A DNA stretch of 34,423 nucleotides from positions 1-34,423 of the forward strand of contig MNEF01000125.1 in the NCBI GenBank assembly GCA_001917535.1, written 5' to 3'. A model generated the notes under the pieces. That model was not told the origin of the DNA. It saw nothing but the letters and a program-made list of their open reading frames with translations, and did no database searches. A program made the position numbers and the translations under genes. Source of the DNA: Candidatus Rokubacteria bacterium 13_1_40CM_69_27. Its GTDB lineage: Bacteria; Methylomirabilota; Methylomirabilia; Rokubacteriales; CSP1-6. Shown piece after piece: positions 24,174-34,285 of the stretch. The stretch's first letter is position 1; each line of letters opens with the position of its first letter.

Positions 24174-24872
24174 TCAGATGGTGTCCTTTCGGCGCTGGAT
24201 CAAGAGCCGCCGGAGCGTCTGGGCGGTCTCCTCGACCTGGTGCAGGTTGGGGTTGACCGCCAGCGCGCGGTCCATGTAGAGGAGCGCTTTCTCCGGCTCC
24301 CCGAGCTGGAGATAGATCATGCCGTAGCCGCTGAGCGCGCCGAAGTGGTAGGGATTGCGCTTCATCACCTCGTCGCAGTCGGCCAGCGACCTGGCGTACT
24401 CGCCCAGCAGGTAGTAAACGGTCGCGCGCTTGTTCCAGCCCTCGGCGAAGTCCGGGCGGAGCTCGATGACGCGGGTGAACGTGTCGACGGCCGCCTCGCC
24501 CTGACGCGTCTGCATCTGCTCGATGCCGAGGGCGAGCAGCCGGTCCACCTGCTCGTCGCCGGAGCGGCTCCAGACCTGCCACATCGCGTTCTCCGCGAAG
24601 GCGCGCACGACCGAATCGGCGTCGCGGAGCGCCTCGACGAGACGGGGCAGATCGCTCATGGTGCCGGTCTCCCCGAGCATCTGGGCGCCGCGCCGCCGGG
24701 CCTCGACGTTGCCCTGATCACCGAGGTCGGCGAGCCCCTGCGCCCGAGGCGAGCCGAAGACAGGCCGTGCGAGCCGCAGGACGCCGACGGGCTGAGCCCC
24801 GCTCGCCCGAGGCGCGCCCAAGAACGCCTGGGCGAGCGCGGCCGCCGCGGCGACGAGGACCAAGCCCGTCAC
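24174..24872 (-). CDS. Exported HEAT/TPR-repeat protein with an in-frame palindromic-element insert
   Basis: 232-aa protein. A hydrophobic N-terminus (MTGLVLVAAAAALAQAFLG) serves as signal peptide or anchor. Residues about 55-105 look like a HEAT-type repeat (RRGAQMLGETGTMSDLPRL, ALRDADSVVRAFAENAMWQV), and residues 115-215 hold TPR units (VDTFTRVIELRPDFAEGWNK, YARSLADCDEVMKRNPYHFG, KALLYMDRALAVNPN). Residues about 19-46 (GAQPVGVLRLAR and GSPRAQGLA) are encoded by a copy of the dispersed repeat, so they look like an insertion between leader and repeats. Likely a periplasmic scaffold. GTG start, 16 bp after the kelch gene. Confidence 0.7.
   Translation of the reverse strand: MTGLVLVAAAAALAQAFLGAPRASGAQPVGVLRLARPVFGSPRAQGLADLGDQGNVEARRRGAQMLGETGTMSDLPRLVEALRDADSVVRAFAENAMWQVWSRSGDEQVDRLLALGIEQMQTRQGEAAVDTFTRVIELRPDFAEGWNKRATVYYLLGEYARSLADCDEVMKRNPYHFGALSGYGMIYLQLGEPEKALLYMDRALAVNPNLHQVEETAQTLRRLLIQRRKDTI
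24734..24818. repeat. Dispersed palindromic element inside a coding sequence (locus 3)
   Basis: A full unit (24767-24818) aligns over 52 bases with unit 1 at 6.5 kb, beginning GTGCGAGCCGCAGGACG and ending CGAGGCGCGCC. A flanking partial unit (24734-24754) is a 21-base exact match to 13808-13828 in reverse orientation. A GGGC-TGA-GCCC stem is kept at the centre. The copy lies wholly within the TPR gene, in frame, without a stop. Confidence 0.65.
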
Positions 24873-24888
24873 GACGGCCGCGCGCGCC

Positions 24889-27935
<3,047 letters not shown>

Positions 27936-29609
27936 TCAGGCGCGCGGCGTCGCGCTCAGGCGGATGGCCAGGAACACCGGGAGCAGGCCGGCGGCCACGA
28001 TGGCCAGCGCCGGGACCGCCGCCTCGGCCCAGAGCGACTCCGAGGTGCGCTCCCACACGCCGACGGCCAGCGTGTTGAGGCCGAGGGGTCTCAGCAGCAG
28101 CGTGGCCGGCATCTCCTTCATCGTCTCGACGAAGACCAGGATCAGCGCCGTCAAGAGCCCGCCGCGCATGAGGGGAAGGTGGATACGCCGGAGCGTGCCG
28201 CCCACGCCCACGCCGAGCGACCGCGCGGCGTCGTCCAGGCTGGGCGGGATCTTGCCGAGGCTCGCGTCGAGCGTCTGGAAGCTCACCGCCAGGAAGCGCA
28301 CGACGTAGGCGAAGAGAAGCGCGGCGGCGGAGCCGGTGAGCACCAGGCCGACGGTCCACCCCAGCGCCCATTCCAGCCCCCACCCGAGCGCGTGGTCCAC
28401 GACGGCGACCGGCGTCAGGACGCCCACCGCGATGACCGAGCCCGGCAGCGCGTAACCCATCGACGCGAACTGCGTCGCCGCGCGGACGCCCGGCGAGGGG
28501 TGCAGCCGGGCGGCATAGCCGAGCGCGATGGCCAGCGCACACGTCGTTACTGCGGCGATGCCGGCGAGAAACAGCGTGGTGGCCAGCAACGACGGGAACT
28601 CCAGCCGGCCGGTATCGAGGGAGCCGCGCGCCCAGACGAGCAGCTGGCCGACCGGCAGGACGAACGCCAGGCCGAGCACCACGCCGCAAACGGCGGTGGC
28701 GCCGAGCGCGCGCCAGCCGCTCAGCGCCGCCGGCGTCACCCCCGGCCCCCGCCGGTGGCTCTGAACGAAGCGCGCCCGTCCGCGCAGGGCCCGCTCGAGC
28801 CCCAGCAGCAGGAAGGCGAAGAGCAAGAGCAGGCTGGCGAGCTGGGTGGCCGCGGTGCGGTCGAACATGCCGAGCCAGACGCGGTAGATCGCCTCCGTCA
28901 GCGTCCGGTAGCCGAAGGTGGCGACGGTACCGAAGTCCGCGAGGGCTTCCATCATCGCCAGGGATACCCCCGCCACCAGGGACGGGCGGGCCATCGGCAG
29001 CGCGACCTCGAGGAAGGCCCGGAGCCGCGTGCGGCCCAGGCTGCGAGCGGTCTCCAGCGTGGCGGCGCCTTGCTCCCGAAACGCGGCGCGCGCGAGCAGG
29101 TACACGTACGGGTAGAAGACGAGCGTCATCATCAGCACGACGCCCCCGTACGACCGCAGCTCGGGGAGCCGCACGTGCCCGCCGAGCCAGTGGCGCAGCG
29201 CCGTCTGCACCGGACCTGCGTAGTCGAAGAGCCCGAGAAAGGCGAAGCCGATCACGTAGGCGGGCACGGCCAGGGGCAGCATCAGCGCCCACTCGAACAC
29301 GGCGCGGCCCGGAAACCGGTAGCCGACCACCAGCCAGGCGAGCCCCGTTCCCACGATCATGGTGCCGGCGCCGACGCCAACGAGGAGGAGCAGCGTGTTG
29401 CCGATCAGCTCGCCGAGCTGGGTGCGCCAGAGGTGCGCCCACACCTCGAGGCGGGGAGTGGCCAGCGAGGAGAGCACGGCGACGATCGGCACCGCCACGA
29501 TGGCGGCGATCAGCGTCGCCAGCAGCGTCCAGGGCGACGGCAGCCCGCGCTCCGCCGTCGTCAGGCGCGCCGCCGGGACGCGCCCAACGGCGGCATCGGG
29601 AGCTGGCAC
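27936..29609 (-). CDS. fbpB: Iron(III) ABC transporter permease (FbpB/SfuB type)
   Basis: 557-aa inner-membrane permease made of two homologous halves with about 12 helices, typical of FbpB/SfuB. Each half has an EAA coupling loop: ETARSLGRTRLRAFLEVALP (first half, about 188-207) and DDAARSLGVGVGGTLRRIHL (second half). Other family features are WLVVGYRFPGRAVFEWALML, PAYVIGFAFLGLFDY, and METMKEMPATLLLRP-like VETMKEMPATLLLRPLG near the end. It would carry ferric iron delivered by FbpA across the membrane. GTG start, 6 bp after the fbpA stop. The ATPase partner (FbpC) is not in the window. Confidence 0.9.
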   Translation of the reverse strand: MPAPDAAVGRVPAARLTTAERGLPSPWTLLATLIAAIVAVPIVAVLSSLATPRLEVWAHLWRTQLGELIGNTLLLLVGVGAGTMIVGTGLAWLVVGYRFPGRAVFEWALMLPLAVPAYVIGFAFLGLFDYAGPVQTALRHWLGGHVRLPELRSYGGVVLMMTLVFYPYVYLLARAAFREQGAATLETARSLGRTRLRAFLEVALPMARPSLVAGVSLAMMEALADFGTVATFGYRTLTEAIYRVWLGMFDRTAATQLASLLLLFAFLLLGLERALRGRARFVQSHRRGPGVTPAALSGWRALGATAVCGVVLGLAFVLPVGQLLVWARGSLDTGRLEFPSLLATTLFLAGIAAVTTCALAIALGYAARLHPSPGVRAATQFASMGYALPGSVIAVGVLTPVAVVDHALGWGLEWALGWTVGLVLTGSAAALLFAYVVRFLAVSFQTLDASLGKIPPSLDDAARSLGVGVGGTLRRIHLPLMRGGLLTALILVFVETMKEMPATLLLRPLGLNTLAVGVWERTSESLWAEAAVPALAIVAAGLLPVFLAIRLSATPRA

Positions 29610-29615
29610 GAGCGG

Positions 29616-30620
29616 TTACTTGTAACCGACGCGGTCCGCGAGCTTGGTGGCGGCGGCCTGGAACTCGCCCGCCGAGGCCACGTTCACATCGTCCTGCTTG
29701 AAGCGGCCCCAGCGCTCGACCAGGGAACTCACCGTGGCCTGGAGGTTAGCAGGGTACTCGTAGGAGAGGTCGGCGAACATCTGCTGCGCCTCGGCGCTCG
29801 ACAGGGATTCCAGAAATTTGATCGCCTGGGCGCGGTGCCTGGCGTGGGCCGTCACCCCGGCGCCGGAGACGTTGACGTGGGTACCAGTCGTGTGCTGGTT
29901 GGCCCAGAAGATCGCCACCGGAAAGGTCGGATCCTTGGCCAGCAGGCGCGCCAGGTAGTAGTGATTGACCAGGCCCACGTCGCACTGTCCCGCGGCGATC
30001 GCCTCGAGGATCTTGGCGTCGCCGTTGATGAGGCTGGGCTGGTTGGCGACCCACCCGCGGACGATCTCCTCGGTCTTCGCCTCGCCGTGGCGCTTGATCA
30101 TCGTGGCCAGCAGCGACTGGTTGTAGATGTAGCTGGAGGTCCGCAGACACAGGCGGCCCTTCCATCTGGGGTCACCCAGCGCCTCGTAGGTGGAGAGCTC
30201 CGCCGGCCTCACCTTCCTGGTGTTGTAGACGATCGTGCGGGCCCGCACGGTGAGGCCGAACCAGCGGCCCTCGGGGTCCCGCAGGCGGGCGGGAATGTTC
30301 GCCTGGAGCTCCGGCGAGTCGACCCGCGAGAGCAGCCCCGCCCGCGCGGCGTTCCAGAGGTTGCCGGCGTCGACCGTGAGCAGTATGTCCGCCGGCGTCT
30401 TGTCGCCCTCGGCCTTGAGCCGCTCGAACAGCTCCCCGGTGTTGCCGTTGAAGATCTTCACCTGGACCCCGGTCTTCTTGGTGAAGGCGTCGTAGGCGGC
30501 CTCCTGGCCGTAATGGCGCGCCGAGTACACCACCACCTCCGGCCCCTCGGCGCCGCCGGGGAGCGGGGGCATCAGCCAGAGCCCCGCCAGAGCCAAGACC
30601 ACCGTACGGGTGCCTCGCAT
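29616..30620 (-). CDS. fbpA: Iron(III) ABC transporter substrate-binding protein (FbpA/FutA type)
   Basis: 334-aa periplasmic ferric-binding protein. The signal peptide runs MRGTRTVVLALAGLWLMPP with cleavage near GGAEG. Mature motifs are VVVYSARHYGQEAAYDAF (30-47), PADILLTVDAGNLW, LTVRARTIVYNTRKV, and NHYYLARLLAKD with the paired tyrosines Y221/Y222 that bind Fe3+ in this family; Y32, H36 and Y37 are further candidate ligands. AAAGGA is a ribosome site ahead of the ATG. It heads a fbpA-fbpB operon divergent from a DtxR-family regulator, so iron- or manganese-dependent control is likely. Confidence 0.93.
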   Translation of the reverse strand: MRGTRTVVLALAGLWLMPPLPGGAEGPEVVVYSARHYGQEAAYDAFTKKTGVQVKIFNGNTGELFERLKAEGDKTPADILLTVDAGNLWNAARAGLLSRVDSPELQANIPARLRDPEGRWFGLTVRARTIVYNTRKVRPAELSTYEALGDPRWKGRLCLRTSSYIYNQSLLATMIKRHGEAKTEEIVRGWVANQPSLINGDAKILEAIAAGQCDVGLVNHYYLARLLAKDPTFPVAIFWANQHTTGTHVNVSGAGVTAHARHRAQAIKFLESLSSAEAQQMFADLSYEYPANLQATVSSLVERWGRFKQDDVNVASAGEFQAAATKLADRVGYK

Positions 30621-30666
30621 CGGGTCGTCCTTTTGCCTCGGGGGCGGTCGCCGCCCGGGGGCGGCG

Positions 30667-30696
30667 TTGCGCGGCTCCGAGCCGTCACGCTATACT
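30667..30696 (+). promoter_or_regulatory. Promoter of the DtxR-family gene
   Basis: TTGCGC (30667-30672), 18-bp spacer, TATACT (30691-30696, five of six matches). Transcription would start near 30703, leaving about 34 nt before the ATG; the operator-like inverted repeat covers the end of this leader. Confidence 0.5.
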
Positions 30697-30717
30697 CCAC
30701 CCGGTCGCCGAACGCAA
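30689..30717 (-). promoter_or_regulatory. Candidate divergent promoter of fbpAB
   Basis: On the minus strand TTGCGT (30717-30712), 17-bp spacer, TATAGC (30694-30689). Its -10 box shares the TATA bases with the opposite promoter, and its -35 box lies 2 bp from the operator at 30720-30737. Confidence 0.4.
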
Positions 30718-30719
30718 AG

Positions 30720-30737
30720 TATTAGGTACTCCTAATA
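30720..30737. promoter_or_regulatory. DtxR/IdeR-like operator
   Basis: TATTAGG-TACT-CCTAATA, a perfect 7+4+7 inverted repeat whose TTAGG...CCTAA halves resemble the DtxR/IdeR box (TTAGGTTAGCCTAA core). It is strikingly AT-rich for this genome and ends on the A of the regulator's ATG (30737), so binding would block its own transcript and sit beside the fbpAB -35 box. The AGG within it is also the only ribosome-site candidate. Confidence 0.7.
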
Positions 30738-31465
30738 TGAAGAAAAGGTCAAGCCTCAACGTGGCCGCGGCCGCCACGGCGACCACGGCCTCCGTCCAGG
30801 ACTACCTGGCCGCGATCTACGACCTGGCCGCGAGCGGCAAGGCCGTGATCGGCGCGCGCCTGGCCAAGCACATGGGGGTGTCCGCGCCCGCCGTCACCGA
30901 GTCGATCCAGCGCCTGTCACGCGGGGGCTACGTGAAGGTCGGCCGGGGCAAGACGCTGACGCTGACGGCCAAGGGGGGCCAGATCGCCGAGGTCATGGCG
31001 CGGCGTCACCGCCTGCTCGAGCGCTGGCTGACGGACACGCTCGGCCTCAACTGGACGGACGCGCACGAAGAGGCGCACCGGCTCGAGCACGCCGTCTCGC
31101 CGCGGGTCGAGGAGCGGCTGGCCGAATTGCTGGGCATGCCGAGCACCTGCCCCCACGGCAACCCCATTCCCGGCATGGCCAAGCCCCGACGGGTCGAGCC
31201 CTTCCCGCTCGCCCAGGCCATGGAGGGCGCGACGGTCGTGGTCGAGCGCATCACGGAGGAGGCCGAGGCCGACAAGAGGCTGCTCGAATATCTGTGGCGG
31301 AACGACATCCGGCCTGGCCGGCGGCTGAAGATCGTCGAGGTCGCGCCCTGGGCGGGAACGATCACCGCCGCCTGCGACGGGCAGACGATCGCCCTCGGGC
31401 TGCCCGCGGCGGCGAAGATCTGGGTCTACGCGCCGAACGAGTCCTCGCGGGGGGGCGGCGGCTGA
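30737..31465 (+). CDS. DtxR-family metal-dependent transcriptional regulator
   Basis: 242-aa metalloregulator: winged HTH (20-80, with VIGARLAKHMGVSAPAVTES and GGYVKVGRGKTLTLTAKG), dimerisation/metal domain (about 85-155), and C-terminal SH3/FeoA-like domain (about 165-235). Aligned to DtxR, ligands are H91 and E95 (RRHRLLE), H110, E117 and H118; the DtxR Met10 position is D22 (as Asp8 in MntR) and the Cys102 position is H114. GNPIPGM is a family hallmark. This mixed site leaves Fe versus Mn open; the divergent fbpAB favours iron. A perfect operator abuts the ATG, indicating autoregulation. Confidence 0.92.
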   Translation: MKKRSSLNVAAAATATTASVQDYLAAIYDLAASGKAVIGARLAKHMGVSAPAVTESIQRLSRGGYVKVGRGKTLTLTAKGGQIAEVMARRHRLLERWLTDTLGLNWTDAHEEAHRLEHAVSPRVEERLAELLGMPSTCPHGNPIPGMAKPRRVEPFPLAQAMEGATVVVERITEEAEADKRLLEYLWRNDIRPGRRLKIVEVAPWAGTITAACDGQTIALGLPAAAKIWVYAPNESSRGGGG

Positions 31466-31794
31466 AGATCCTCGTGCTGGCCCTGCTGGTCCTCGGTCTC
31501 TCCTACGCCTCCTACGCCGGGGTGCTGGCGGCCTGGTCCTACCTCGAGCTGTCCGGCGTGGTGGACCAGGCCCTGGCGGACCAGGCCAGGAGCGGCGCGG
31601 GGCTGGTCCGGGCGGCGATCATCAAGGGCGCTCAGGAGGCGGGCGTGCGCATCGACGGCCGCAACGTCGTGGTGGGCGAGACCGAGCGCGCCCTGGCGGT
31701 CCGGCTCGAGTGGTCCTGGCCGGTGATCGCCTACCAGGGACGGGAGATCCTCGAGGTCCCGCTCTCGCTCGAGCGCTCCCTCGCGCGGCCCTGA
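31462..31794 (+). CDS. Small single-pass membrane protein of unknown function
   Basis: About 110 aa: one N-terminal helix (KILVLALLVLGLSYASYAGV) followed by a soluble domain with LADQARSGAGLVRAAIIKGA, AGVRIDGRNVVVGE and RLEWSWPVIAYQGREILEVP, which reads like a small alpha/beta domain in the periplasm; family not recognised. No ATG or TTG opens it. A CTG at 31462 overlaps the regulator's stop as CTGA and would give MKILVLALL with the expected lysine; GTG 31474 is the nearest standard start. Linked to the regulator gene, so possibly metal-related, which is weak inference. Confidence 0.6.
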   Translation: MKILVLALLVLGLSYASYAGVLAAWSYLELSGVVDQALADQARSGAGLVRAAIIKGAQEAGVRIDGRNVVVGETERALAVRLEWSWPVIAYQGREILEVPLSLERSLARP

Positions 31795-31803
31795 GCGCGC
31801 GAC

Positions 31804-32718
31804 CTACCGGCTCGCGCGGGTCTCGGCGATGAGCCGCTTGACGCGCTCGTGGTCCTCGCCGGCGGGGACGACCTTCAGGAACTTCTCCCACGAGCGGATG
31901 GCGCCGTCAGCGTCGCGCTTGGTCTCGTAGAGCACCTGGCCGCGATAGAGCAGCGCCGGCGGGTACGCGGGATCGATCGCCAGCGCGCGCTCGAACGTCT
32001 CCAGCGCCGTGTCCGCGTGCCCGCCGATGGCGACGATCAGCCCCAGGTGCGTGAGCGCGTCGACGTTTTTCGGATCGCGCTTGAGTACCGCCTGGTAGGC
32101 GGCGATCGCCTCCCCGTACCGGCCTTCGAGAAGGCTGGCCCGCGCCGCCTGCAGCATGCCACGCAGCATCTCCGGACTGATGGCCCGCGGCCCGGATTCC
32201 CCCGGTGTCGCCGCGGGGGCCTCGAGCGCCGCCAGGGGGCGCGAGCCCGGCATGGCGACGCCGGCGGCGGGGTCGGGGCCGCTGTGGCGCATGATGCCGG
32301 CGCCGAGGAGGATGCCGAACGCCACCAGCGCCGCCGCGCAGGCCGCCAGCGCCAGCGGGTGACGCCACCCGGCGCGCGCCGGCGCCTCGGCGCGGCCCGG
32401 CGCCGCGGCCGGTGGCTGGCGCTCGCCACCGAGACGGTCGAGCTCCGTCAGGACCTGAGCGGCCTCGGCCTCGTACCGCGCGCGCAGGTCCGCGTAGTCG
32501 TCGTTGGAGACGTGTCCCGCCTCGTGCTCGAAGGTGATCTCGCGAAGCGCCCGGAGAACCTGGCGCTTCCGCTCGACGAGCTGCTCGCGCCCATCGGGCG
32601 GCACCGCCAGGAACGTGGTCGGCCCCGCGTTCCGCCTGAGCAGTGGCCAGAGGGTGAACGTGGCGACGGGCACGCCGATCACCAGCGCCACCAGAGCCAC
32701 GCCCGTGACGCTCGTCAC
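31804..32718 (-). CDS. ccmI: Cytochrome c biogenesis protein CcmI-like (TPR)
   Basis: 304-aa membrane protein of the CcmI/NrfG group, which holds apocytochrome c for haem ligation with CcmF/H. Helix one spans about residues 5-25 (VALVALVIGVPVATFTLWPL), followed by a short segment typical of CcmI (REQLVERKRQVLRALREI and HEAGHVSNDDYADLRARYE). A second helix lies near 120-142 (PLALAACAAALVAFGILLG) and TPR units occupy 190-300 (GRYGEAIAAYQAVLKRDPKN, ALETFERALAIDPAYPPALL). GTG start overlaps the ccmH stop (GTGA, 32715-32718), so the pair is coupled; an earlier start would add 30 unconserved residues. No other ccm genes lie nearby. Confidence 0.85.
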   Translation of the reverse strand: MTSVTGVALVALVIGVPVATFTLWPLLRRNAGPTTFLAVPPDGREQLVERKRQVLRALREITFEHEAGHVSNDDYADLRARYEAEAAQVLTELDRLGGERQPPAAAPGRAEAPARAGWRHPLALAACAAALVAFGILLGAGIMRHSGPDPAAGVAMPGSRPLAALEAPAATPGESGPRAISPEMLRGMLQAARASLLEGRYGEAIAAYQAVLKRDPKNVDALTHLGLIVAIGGHADTALETFERALAIDPAYPPALLYRGQVLYETKRDADGAIRSWEKFLKVVPAGEDHERVKRLIAETRASR

Positions 32719-33206
32719 CCCTCGCCCTCCATCTCGCGCCTGATCCGCTCGCTCATGCCCGGGTCGACGCGCGGGGGCGCCGGCGCCCCCGCGCGGCGGC
32801 GTGTCCACCGCCTCACGAGCACGGCGACGATCGCCAACCCCACCACGACGGCGAGCGGAGGCAGGAGCCAGACGATGAGCGTGAAGCCCTGGCGCCGTGG
32901 CTCGAGGAGGATCCAGTCGCCGTACTTGTCCACGAAGTACTGGACCACCTGCGCGGGCGGCTCGCCGGCGGCCAGCCGCTCGCGGATCAGGTTGCGCATC
33001 TGGTTGGCCATCTCGGACGGCGAGTCGGCGACCGAGAGGTTCTGGCAGACCACGCAGCGGAGCTGCGAGGCGACCTCGTAGACCTTCTGCTCGTCGACGC
33101 CCCTTGCCGCCGGCTCGGCGCCGACGGCGCGCGAGTCGGGCGCGACGCCGAGCACCGCGAGCGTGATCAGCGCGAGCAGGAGGAGCGGACCGAGTCTCCC
33201 GAACAT
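32715..33206 (-). CDS. ccmH: Cytochrome c maturation thiol protein CcmH
   Basis: 163-aa periplasmic, membrane-anchored thiol oxidoreductase that reduces the CxxCH disulfide of apocytochrome c. Signal segment about 1-28; the family motif LRCVVCQNLSVADS places the redox cysteines at C51 and C54; the three-helix fold continues with MANQMRNLIRERLAAG and VVQYFVDKYGDWILLEP. A C-terminal helix (LIVWLLPPLAVVVGLAIVAV, 110-129) anchors it. ATG 33206 is favoured by the signal peptide and by a -10-like TACGCT just upstream. Located alone with ccmI. Confidence 0.93.
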   Translation of the reverse strand: MFGRLGPLLLLALITLAVLGVAPDSRAVGAEPAARGVDEQKVYEVASQLRCVVCQNLSVADSPSEMANQMRNLIRERLAAGEPPAQVVQYFVDKYGDWILLEPRRQGFTLIVWLLPPLAVVVGLAIVAVLVRRWTRRRAGAPAPPRVDPGMSERIRREMEGEG

Positions 33207-33212
33207 CGCCCT

Positions 33213-33218
33213 AGCGTA
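33213..33218 (-). promoter_or_regulatory. -10-like box of ccmHI; probably leaderless
   Basis: TACGCT on the minus strand (four of six matches) ends 6 nt before the ccmH ATG, with only AGGGCG between. Weak evidence alone, but the same spacing recurs at other genes in this window. Confidence 0.3.
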
Positions 33219-33326
33219 CACCGGCCGGCCCCGCGCCGCACCGTCCCCTGCCGGCGGCTCGCTGCAAATTCGTGCAGAGCCCGCCCCCGGTACGGTTGTT
33301 GCTTTCCGGCGGAGAAGGAGATATCC

Positions 33327-33848
33327 GTGGCCGATCCCGCCCGAGCTCCAAAGCTGACCCGCCGGGAGATCGACGAGGGCACGCCCCGCGCCACCCGCGC
33401 ATGGGTCGCCGCCGCCTTCACGCGGACCGAGGACGTCGTCTACATCGGGCTCGGCGTGCTGCTGGCCCTCAGCGCGCTGACTCTGCTGGTGGCGGGCACG
33501 GTCACCCTCGTCCAGCATCTGTTGGCGGGAACGCTGCCCGAACGCGTGGTCGAGCTGCTGGATCGAATCCTGTTGATCCTCATGATCGTGGAGATCCTCT
33601 ACACGGTGCAGGTCTCCTTCCGTGAGCACACGCTGGTGCCCGAGCCCTTCCTCATCGTCGGTCTGATCGCCGCGACGCGCCGGATCCTCGTGCTCACCGC
33701 GGAGTTCGCCAGGCTCCTGGAGAAGGGCGAGGCCGCCTTCCGCAACGCCATGATCGAGCTGGCGCTGCTGACGCTGATGGTGCTGGCGCTGGTGGCGTCG
33801 CTGATGATGCTCCGTCGGCGGGGCACCGCCGTCGCCGACCGGGCCTAG
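33327..33848 (+). CDS. PsiE-like membrane protein
   Basis: 173-aa integral membrane protein of the phosphate-starvation-inducible PsiE family. A polar N-terminus (1-35) precedes four hydrophobic helices, roughly 37-60 (VVYIGLGVLLALSALTLLVA), 76-97 (LDRILLILMIVEILYTVQVS), 103-120 (EPFLIVGLIAATRRILVL) and 140-160 (ALLTLMVLALVASLMML). The RRILVLTAE segment after helix three is typical. Biochemical role unknown in the family. GTG start has AAGGAG with 6-nt spacing, the best ribosome site in this part. Ends convergent with transposase remnants. Confidence 0.85.
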   Translation: MADPARAPKLTRREIDEGTPRATRAWVAAAFTRTEDVVYIGLGVLLALSALTLLVAGTVTLVQHLLAGTLPERVVELLDRILLILMIVEILYTVQVSFREHTLVPEPFLIVGLIAATRRILVLTAEFARLLEKGEAAFRNAMIELALLTLMVLALVASLMMLRRRGTAVADRA

Positions 33849-33965
33849 CCGCGGGGGTTCGCGCCGCTCGCCGGGGTCGTGTCCCGAATGATGTGGAAAA
33901 TCGAATTGGCGATCTCCCGGTGTGCCGCGACGACGATAGCATGAACGTCGGCGCCGCGAGATTTC
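33845..33965 (-). pseudogene. Possible remnant of an IS110-family transposase C-terminus
   Basis: On the minus strand the frame ending at 33845 gives HAIVVAAHREIANSIFHIIR, close to the usual IS110/IS116 transposase C-terminus (AxxAxxAVAHxxLVxxYHxL pattern). The reading frame runs on upstream to 34129 but that part is antisense to an IS91-type remnant and not transposase-like. No catalytic residues, no inverted repeats. Family call from a short pattern, so only moderate. Confidence 0.35.
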
Positions 33966-34003
33966 GGGGTAGCTGGGTAGTGCATGAGTCTGAAATCCAC
34001 CAA

Positions 34004-34141
34004 GCGGTCTGGGCGGATGGCACGCGGCATCTGCTCTTCGAGCCGCTGGAACTCCTCTAGAAGCTGGCCGCCCTGACGCCGCGCCCCCGGATCAATCTCG
34101 TGCCCTACCACGGGGTGCTGGCTCCCCATGCGCGCTGGCGG
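34004..34141 (+). pseudogene. Remnant of an IS91/IS801-family transposase
   Basis: Plus-strand reading gives ADGTRHLLFEPLELL, stop TAG (34058-34060), then KLAALTPRPRINLVPYHGVL and APHARWR. This matches the conserved end of Y2-type IS91 transposases (FEPLEF..LAALVPxPRxNLxRYHG pattern). It is truncated at both sides and has an in-frame stop, so it is a relic. The homology stops sharply near 34135-34141, where an NTF2-like sequence begins. Confidence 0.6.
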
Positions 34142-34284
34142 GCGACCGCGGCGTGTCGGAGTGGGTCTTCACGGCGACGACGTCGGACGGCAAGAAGATC
34201 GAGGTGAAGGGCTGCGACGTCTTCACGTTCAAGAACGGGAAGATCGCCGTGAAGGAGTCCTACTTCAAGAACCGCACCGCCTGA
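34135..34284 (+). pseudogene. 3' fragment of an NTF2/SnoaL-like gene
   Basis: The frame LAGDRGVSEWVFTATTSDGK, KIEVKGCDVFTFKNGKIAVK, then ESYFKNRTA and stop (34282-34284) matches the C-terminal half of SnoaL/NTF2-like proteins (EWVFTGTTxDG...GCDxFxFxDGKI pattern). The N-terminal half is missing and replaced by the IS91 remnant, so this is a truncated gene. A GTG at 34153 could start a 43-aa product. Original function unknown. Confidence 0.55.
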
Positions 34285-34285
34285 G

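Noticed and set aside
33845-34129. 94-aa protein on the - strand as a single gene
   Set aside because: Only its C-terminal third resembles anything (IS110-like); the rest is antisense to the IS91-like relic. Treated as relics, not a gene.
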